From Sulfurospirillum cavolei (GTDB lineage: Bacteria; Campylobacterota; Campylobacteria; Campylobacterales; Sulfurospirillaceae): DNA of 64,000 bases. Shown here one piece after another: positions 59,456-64,000 of the stretch. The stretch lies in NCBI RefSeq assembly GCF_001548055.1, contig NZ_AP014724.1, positions 2,108,001 to 2,172,000 of the forward strand. The letters are read 5' to 3'. A program made the position numbers and the translations under genes. The notes under the pieces are model-generated. The model was not told the origin of the DNA and did not search any database. It saw only the letters and a list, made by a program, of their open reading frames with translations. How positions within the stretch are numbered: the stretch's first letter is position 1; each line of letters begins with the position of its first letter.

Positions 59456-59899
59456 CTAAAAAACATGCTGAAGATTTGAACATACCTTCTCGTCAAACAA
59501 AAGTCGATAAATCGCTTCGGTACGGGTTTGGAGGTATTCTAAAGAATGGGCTCTTTGGCATAAATCTTTAAAATGGCGTATCACCGACTCGTTGATTTGA
59601 ATTTGCGCCTGCAGCAATAATTTTAACATGTAAGCATAGCGTTCGCTCGGTATCGCGACGTCTAGGCCGTAACGTGTTATTAGTTTGTGCACGTCCGCTC
59701 GCCAAACGTGTTCGCCGTATCCCGCTTGGCGCCGTGCCATTTTTTTGAGTTTGTGTGTTGCTTTTTGAAAAACGTCAAAGTTGACCGTATAGCTTGAGAA
59801 AAAGATCAAGTCTTCTAACTCTTGGGTAATTTCATGCGCGATTTCATCTTCGACATAGCGTCTTATTGCGGCATCGATGTCTTCAAACGACGTATTCAT
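59456..59899 (-). CDS. Unknown helical protein
   Basis: 147 residues, not recognised. Acidic N-terminus (FEDIDAAIRRYVEDEIAHEI), then mainly helices, with a basic patch KKMARRQAGYGEHVWRADVH. No signal peptide or membrane segment. Start ATG 59899 with AAGGAGG 11 nt upstream; a longer reading to 59959 is less likely. It contains a TTACATGTTA copy. Confidence 0.6.
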   Translation of the reverse strand: MNTSFEDIDAAIRRYVEDEIAHEITQELEDLIFFSSYTVNFDVFQKATHKLKKMARRQAGYGEHVWRADVHKLITRYGLDVAIPSERYAYMLKLLLQAQIQINESVIRHFKDLCQRAHSLEYLQTRTEAIYRLLFDEKVCSNLQHVF

Positions 59900-60034
59900 G
59901 ACACTCGATGCCTCCTTGTTATTTTGTGTAATTTTAATTATAGCGTCAGATTGTTTCAATAAAATTAAAAGCTTTCTATGGTACTATCTTTGCGTTTTAA
60001 ATTCATCTCATTTCTTTAATGCGAACACAACATC

Positions 60035-61072
60035 ATGACACATACGATTCAACATGCTATTTTTATCGTCGACTATAACGAGGCGGTCTTGGAGAGCCGA
60101 AATACGGTTTTGTTCAATACGATCGTCAGCCAAAATGCCCTCTTAAAAGAAAAAGGGATTAAGGGCATCTATATCTCCCTAAAAAATGCACCCTCTACGC
60201 AAAATGCATCTTTTGGACACCTGATTAAAGTGTTGGAAAAACTTTCGCAAGCCTTAAACATCCCGACGGCTTTAGGCGATTATAAAAAAGAGTCTTTTGA
60301 ACATCTCAAACAAATGAGTGCCGATACGGCGGTTCAGCTTTTTCAAAACGTTAACGTCGCTATTTTATTTTTCAATCCTTCATCGTTTAAAAAAGAGCTC
60401 TGCGTTCTCCTCTTCGATACCGATAAAGACAACGCCGATAAAATTTCTTCCGAACTGTCCAAATTAGGCTACAGCGTCGTGCATGCCTACGATGCCGAAG
60501 ACTTTAAACTCAAAGCGATGGCAAAAAAATACGATATGACCATTACGCATACGGTGGTTAAAAAAACAAGTTCCGCTCCCTCATCCCCTAACTTGTCGCT
60601 TTCAAAGCAATTGATTGTCAACTTACCCGTTTTTATCGACACCGCCGTCAATACCTTGGTCACGATTACCGGATTGGAAGCACAAAAAATCAAGCACGAA
60701 ATTCGTCCTTTTAACGAGAAGATTCCGGCTCAAGTCATTATCGCGGCAATGAAATTTAAAGGTGACGTTAGCGGTACGTTCTTTTTAGTTTTTCCAAGAG
60801 AACTTGCTGTTGCGGCTTTGGAGGCTATGCTAGGAGAACATGTCAACAGCGACGATACTGCCGCAATCACTGACGGCGTCGCCGAATTTTGCAATATTAT
60901 CACGGGTTCGGCAAAAACGATTTTCTCGACCAAACAGATCAAAGTTTTGTTTGAGCTGCCTAAAACCTATCTATCGCCTAACGTCGCGCTCAACGCCTCA
61001 ACCGGTTCCAACGGCGTTTGGATCGATATGCAGCTTAGCAACAAACCGTTTTACATGTTTATTACCAAATAA
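60035..61072 (+). CDS. CheX-like phosphatase domain protein with degenerate receiver
   Basis: 345 residues. The N-terminal part (1-120) is STAS-like in layout (FIVDYNEAVLESRNTVLF, KGIYISLKN). A segment at about 128-180 (LCVLLFDTDKDNADKISSELSKLGYSVVHAYDAEDFKL) looks like a receiver remnant without a standard phospho-acceptor context. The C-terminal 150 residues are a CheX domain with the dephosphorylation pair E284/N287 (AEFCNIITG). CheX/CheC proteins dephosphorylate CheY-P. Soluble; stand-alone gene. No che genes adjoin. Confidence 0.75.
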   Translation: MTHTIQHAIFIVDYNEAVLESRNTVLFNTIVSQNALLKEKGIKGIYISLKNAPSTQNASFGHLIKVLEKLSQALNIPTALGDYKKESFEHLKQMSADTAVQLFQNVNVAILFFNPSSFKKELCVLLFDTDKDNADKISSELSKLGYSVVHAYDAEDFKLKAMAKKYDMTITHTVVKKTSSAPSSPNLSLSKQLIVNLPVFIDTAVNTLVTITGLEAQKIKHEIRPFNEKIPAQVIIAAMKFKGDVSGTFFLVFPRELAVAALEAMLGEHVNSDDTAAITDGVAEFCNIITGSAKTIFSTKQIKVLFELPKTYLSPNVALNASTGSNGVWIDMQLSNKPFYMFITK

Positions 61073-61118
61073 GCTTCAAATCACCACTCATCCAAAATAC
61101 CGCATTGAGCGATTTTCG

Positions 61119-62288
61119 TTATTTTTGATGCAAAATACTTAAGGCTTGGTCTAAGACGTTATCTTCCGAAGCGTCGTTGCTCGGTTTGACTTCGATATTC
61201 GGAACGACGCCGCTTGGCCAAACGCTTTTTCCCTTAGGCGTACTCCAACGGGCCGTCGCAAATTTCACTGCCGAGACACGACTACTCAAAGGGAAAAGCG
61301 TCGCAAACGTATCTTTTCCGTATGTCGGCGTTCCGATGACTTTTGCTCGTTGATACTCTTGTAAAACCGATGCAACGATTTCAGCGCCGCCTGCGGAGTC
61401 GCGATTGACCAATACGATCAGCGGTACCGTCTTTAGAAACGAGAGTTTTTCGATTTTACTCGCATAATCGCTCATTTCATACTCTTCTAAACGGTTTTTA
61501 TAGTAGCGTTTGTCGTCTTTGTTGCGACTTTTAACGTTTAAAATAAGTTTGTCGTTCTCCAAAAACAGTCCCGTAACCGCTAAACCGATATTGAGATTGC
61601 CGCCCGGATTATCCCGTAAATCCAATACCATCCCTTTAATCCGCTGTTCTTGTGTATCGTAGAGGTAACGTATATCTTCAAGCATTTCGCCGAAGCCTTC
61701 TTGCATAAACGAACTGACTTTGACGTATGCGATATCTCCTTCGTACATTAACGACGTAACCACGTTGATATTGACCTCTTTACGCGTGAGCGTTACTTCC
61801 ACGGGCTTGGTCGTATTGGGCTTTAAAAACGTTATTTTCACTTTGCTGTTGGGAGCACCCCTTAGCTCGGCAATCACCTCTTCAAAATTGAGATCACGTA
61901 CCAAATAGGAGCCAACCTGAATAATTTCATCGCCTTTTTGCAAAGCGGCCTTATACGCCGGAGAGTGTTCGACGACGGACTTAACAAAAATATGATGTCG
62001 TTTTTGCGCCAAAAAAAGCCCGACGCCTGCTACGGGCGTATTGCTTAAATAGAGCGTTTCATACTCTTCTTCGTTAAAATAGCGTCCGTTTTTATCAACG
62101 CTATTAACCATACCCTCCAAACAACTGTCCATCAATCTTTTTTCGTCAATCGGTTGAACAAATTCGTCTTTTAGTTTTTTAACGACTTCTTGATACGCAA
62201 GCATAGCTTCCTCCGGCGTAACCGTTTTGGAAGATTGTGCCCATACCAACGATACCGTTACGAGCATACCGTACACAAACCTTTTCAC
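61119..62288 (-). CDS. ctpA: C-terminal processing peptidase (S41)
   Basis: 389 residues. Signal peptide (MLVTVSLVWA), PDZ domain (about 85-160; GVGLFLAQKRHHIFVKSV, KGDEIIQVGSYLV), and the Ser-Lys protease core: S298 in NRDSAGGAE and K325 in TYGKDTF, 27 residues apart as usual. A periplasmic protease for cell-wall or envelope proteins. Confidence 0.93.
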   Translation of the reverse strand: MKRFVYGMLVTVSLVWAQSSKTVTPEEAMLAYQEVVKKLKDEFVQPIDEKRLMDSCLEGMVNSVDKNGRYFNEEEYETLYLSNTPVAGVGLFLAQKRHHIFVKSVVEHSPAYKAALQKGDEIIQVGSYLVRDLNFEEVIAELRGAPNSKVKITFLKPNTTKPVEVTLTRKEVNINVVTSLMYEGDIAYVKVSSFMQEGFGEMLEDIRYLYDTQEQRIKGMVLDLRDNPGGNLNIGLAVTGLFLENDKLILNVKSRNKDDKRYYKNRLEEYEMSDYASKIEKLSFLKTVPLIVLVNRDSAGGAEIVASVLQEYQRAKVIGTPTYGKDTFATLFPLSSRVSAVKFATARWSTPKGKSVWPSGVVPNIEVKPSNDASEDNVLDQALSILHQK

Positions 62289-62337
62289 GTCAATCCTTTA
62301 TTTTTTCCGAATACTATAGTAGCGTTTTTGCCTTTTT

Positions 62338-62799
62338 TTAACAAGAAACGTCACTTAAGAGCAATCGAAACGGTTGCATCGACGAGGCTTGAAAGCCGCA
62401 TTTCTCATAAAAACGATGCGCCGGTATATTATCCCCGTCCGTTAAAAGCGTTATCCGGCGACATCCGACGCTTTGTGCGTACGCAATCGCTTCATGAATT
62501 AAAACAGATCCGATACCTTTTGAACGAAACGCGTTATCGACGACCATATCTTCGAGCCACGCGACCCTAGTGCCTAACGCCGTGCTGATACTCCATAAAA
62601 GACTGACCATCGCAACGATGCTTTTTTCGTTTTCGGCTACGAGAATAACGCCGACCGAACCATCGCGTAATATGCTTTCAAGCCCTTTAACATGTAAAGA
62701 TCGATTTGGGATGAACTCGGTCTCTTGCTCGAAAAGTTGTAAAAGTAACGTTACGAGTTTATCGCAATCTTCAATCGTCGCTTTACGGATTTTTAACAT
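62338..62799 (-). CDS. GNAT-family N-acetyltransferase
   Basis: 153 residues. IRKATIEDCDKLVTLLLQLF at the start, WLEDMVVDNAFRSKGIGSVL (acetyl-CoA loop RxxGxG) and YAQSVGCRRITLLTD, HRFYEKCGF. Two ATGs are adjacent (62802, 62799); AAGGA suits the second. Substrate unknown; ends in FLLLSDVSC-like residues close to ctpA. Confidence 0.85.
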   Translation of the reverse strand: MLKIRKATIEDCDKLVTLLLQLFEQETEFIPNRSLHVKGLESILRDGSVGVILVAENEKSIVAMVSLLWSISTALGTRVAWLEDMVVDNAFRSKGIGSVLIHEAIAYAQSVGCRRITLLTDGDNIPAHRFYEKCGFQASSMQPFRLLLSDVSC

Positions 62800-62885
62800 C
62801 ATCGTTCCTTGTGAAATTAGTAAACGTATTGTAACATAGGAATCATTTTTGCTTGTACTCGTTACCTCACGATAAGGAGTAAACG

Positions 62886-63374
62886 ATGATGATTGACGAC
62901 CAAACGAAAAAAACGTATCAGTCACTTCTTGATTCGACGACGACGCGCGTCAAAAGCGGTTTGGAAGATGCAAACTCGTTTGCGCAAACACTCGCCGACG
63001 AGATTAAAGCCAAATTTTCAACCGATAATGAAACCTCTACGGTCAAAGATTCAGAAACGACGCAGAGGGATCCTGCGGTTGAAACGTTTCTGGAAGATCT
63101 AAAAACAAAAGGTGCTCTTGCATTCTACCAAGACTACAATTTTGAAAAAATTGAGAAATTAATCGAAGAAAAGAAAGCGGAACTTACTGAAAAATTAGGT
63201 CTAGGAGAATCCACGCAACCGCCGCTTACGGGCAAAGCCCGCGAAGATGCGTTGACGAGCCTTGACGATATGCTCGACGCCTACCGAAAACAACTTCAAG
63301 AAAAAATGCAAGCGGAAGATAAGCTCGATCAGCAAAATACGATGCTCGGTACGTTTTTACAAGATTTAGCTTAA
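62886..63374 (+). CDS. Small coiled-coil protein of unknown function
   Basis: 162 residues, not recognised. Strongly charged (Lys, Glu, Asp, Gln), low in aromatic residues, with likely coiled coils near 75-100 (FEKIEKLIEEKKAELTEKLG) and 130-155. No signal peptide or membrane helix. AAGGAG lies 5 nt before the first of two ATGs. It ends with a 4-bp convergent overlap with the methyltransferase gene. The style recalls chaperone-like or secretion-associated proteins, without proof. Confidence 0.6.
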   Translation: MMIDDQTKKTYQSLLDSTTTRVKSGLEDANSFAQTLADEIKAKFSTDNETSTVKDSETTQRDPAVETFLEDLKTKGALAFYQDYNFEKIEKLIEEKKAELTEKLGLGESTQPPLTGKAREDALTSLDDMLDAYRKQLQEKMQAEDKLDQQNTMLGTFLQDLA

Positions 63375-64000
63375 CGTTTCCGATACACTAGCAAGGTTTT
63401 ATCGGGGGAATCGCCAAAAAGCCTCAGGGCTTCGGTTGTCTCCAATCGAAACCCTTCTTGTTTCTTGAGCTCTCCGAGCGTGTGAAAATATTGTCGGATT
63501 TGACCGCTGTGTTTACGGTAAAGCTCGCCCTCTTTTTCAAAAAATGCGATATGCGTTAAGAGTTCTTTGTCGGCATAATTAGCTTCGATGCATAAAAACT
63601 GCGTTTCGTTTTCAAAGCGCATCACACCCTCCGCAACGGCTTCAAATCCGTACAGGGTATTGACATCGCATACAAAATAACCTTTGGGTTTTAACACGCG
63701 ATTAATCGTGTGAAAAAAACCCGCCAACTCTTTGGGCGGTATGTAATTGAGCACGTCCGCGACCGCCGTAACGCAGTCAAAACGTTCCGCTTCAAAATCC
63801 TCCAACTCTTTACACGATGCTCGAACGCCGATCTCGTTGGCACGCTGAACCATAGAATCACTCCGATCGATCCCTTCCGCGTCGATATGTCGCTCTAAAA
63901 GATGCTTTAAAAACTTTCCGTTCCCGCATCCCACATCTAAAACCGAGCCGATAGAATAAGAGCTTAAATACCGAAGGTACGTTTTATAGAGGATTTCATA
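63371..64000 (-). CDS. SAM-dependent methyltransferase (5' end beyond window)
   Basis: At least 209 residues, open to the right edge. Class I fold: motif I VLDVGCGNGKF, then GIDRSDSMV (acidic end of strand 2), FDCVTAVADVLNYI (motif IV region) and FFHTINRVLKPKGYFVCDVN. The substrate cannot be told. The reading frame runs through 63934 to the window end, so the start lies outside. Confidence 0.85.
   Translation of the reverse strand, partial: YEILYKTYLRYLSSYSIGSVLDVGCGNGKFLKHLLERHIDAEGIDRSDSMVQRANEIGVRASCKELEDFEAERFDCVTAVADVLNYIPPKELAGFFHTINRVLKPKGYFVCDVNTLYGFEAVAEGVMRFENETQFLCIEANYADKELLTHIAFFEKEGELYRKHSGQIRQYFHTLGELKKQEGFRLETTEALRLFGDSPDKTLLVYRKR

Overview
The window is a gene-dense chromosomal segment from a Campylobacterota (epsilonproteobacterial) genome, most like Sulfurospirillum. 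The grounds are gene order and protein character. The run rplU-rpmA-obgE-proB-fmt-birA-parA-parB-atpF'FHAGDC-tolQRAB-pal-cpoB-slyD-fabD-mtnN-ttcA, and the run dus-membrane protein-dksA-rlmH-accD-inositol phosphatase, are arrangements I recall from Campylobacter jejuni and relatives. The exact genus is an inference. No rRNA, tRNA, phage or intact transposon was seen.

Layout. 1-4.3 kb: an OmpR-type two-component system (sensor cut by the window edge) beside a Met-rich Spy/CpxP-like periplasmic protein, then dnaJ, a YgjP-type metalloprotease and a small outer-membrane barrel. 4.3-14.9 kb (mostly minus strand): mntP, polA, an HDOD protein, two tandem DctA-type transporters, uvrA and a TauE/SafE permease. 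14.9-18.7 kb is the accessory part: a TPP riboswitch, a 265-bp perfect-ended palindromic element, thiC, and a 15-repeat CRISPR array with no cas genes in the window. 18.7-24.3 kb: a HutZ-like protein, two AEC permeases, an ArsC/NifO-like protein, xth and a fliN-fliO pair. 24.3-36.8 kb (minus): a diguanylate cyclase, dus, a membrane protein, dksA, rlmH, accD, an inositol-phosphatase family protein and gltD-gltB. 36.9-57.9 kb: recO, then the long minus-strand core cluster from rplU to ttcA, which holds F1/stator ATP synthase genes, chromosome partitioning and the Tol-Pal envelope system. 57.9-64 kb: pyk, a CheX-like protein, a C-terminal processing protease, a GNAT enzyme, small unknowns and a cut methyltransferase.

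How genes work together. TolQRAB-Pal-CpoB form one envelope-constriction machine. The six atp genes give F1 plus the b/b' stator, while the a and c subunits must lie elsewhere. ParA/ParB, ObgE and ribosomal proteins L21/L27 link growth and partitioning. GltBD, AccD and FabD serve nitrogen assimilation and fatty-acid synthesis.

Strongest unexplained signals: (1) the 8-mer TTACATGT (often the full palindrome TTACATGTAA) occurs about 24 times, roughly ten times chance, and every copy inside a gene lies on the coding strand; (2) the three-way-junction palindrome between the TPP aptamer and the thiC ribosome binding site; (3) four TTAAC/T boxes phased at 11, 11 and 10 bp upstream of the Spy-like gene; (4) an NtrC-like protein that has lost Walker B and the GAFTGA region but kept Walker A and a Fis-type HTH; (5) the cas-less CRISPR array with an operator-like palindrome in its leader.
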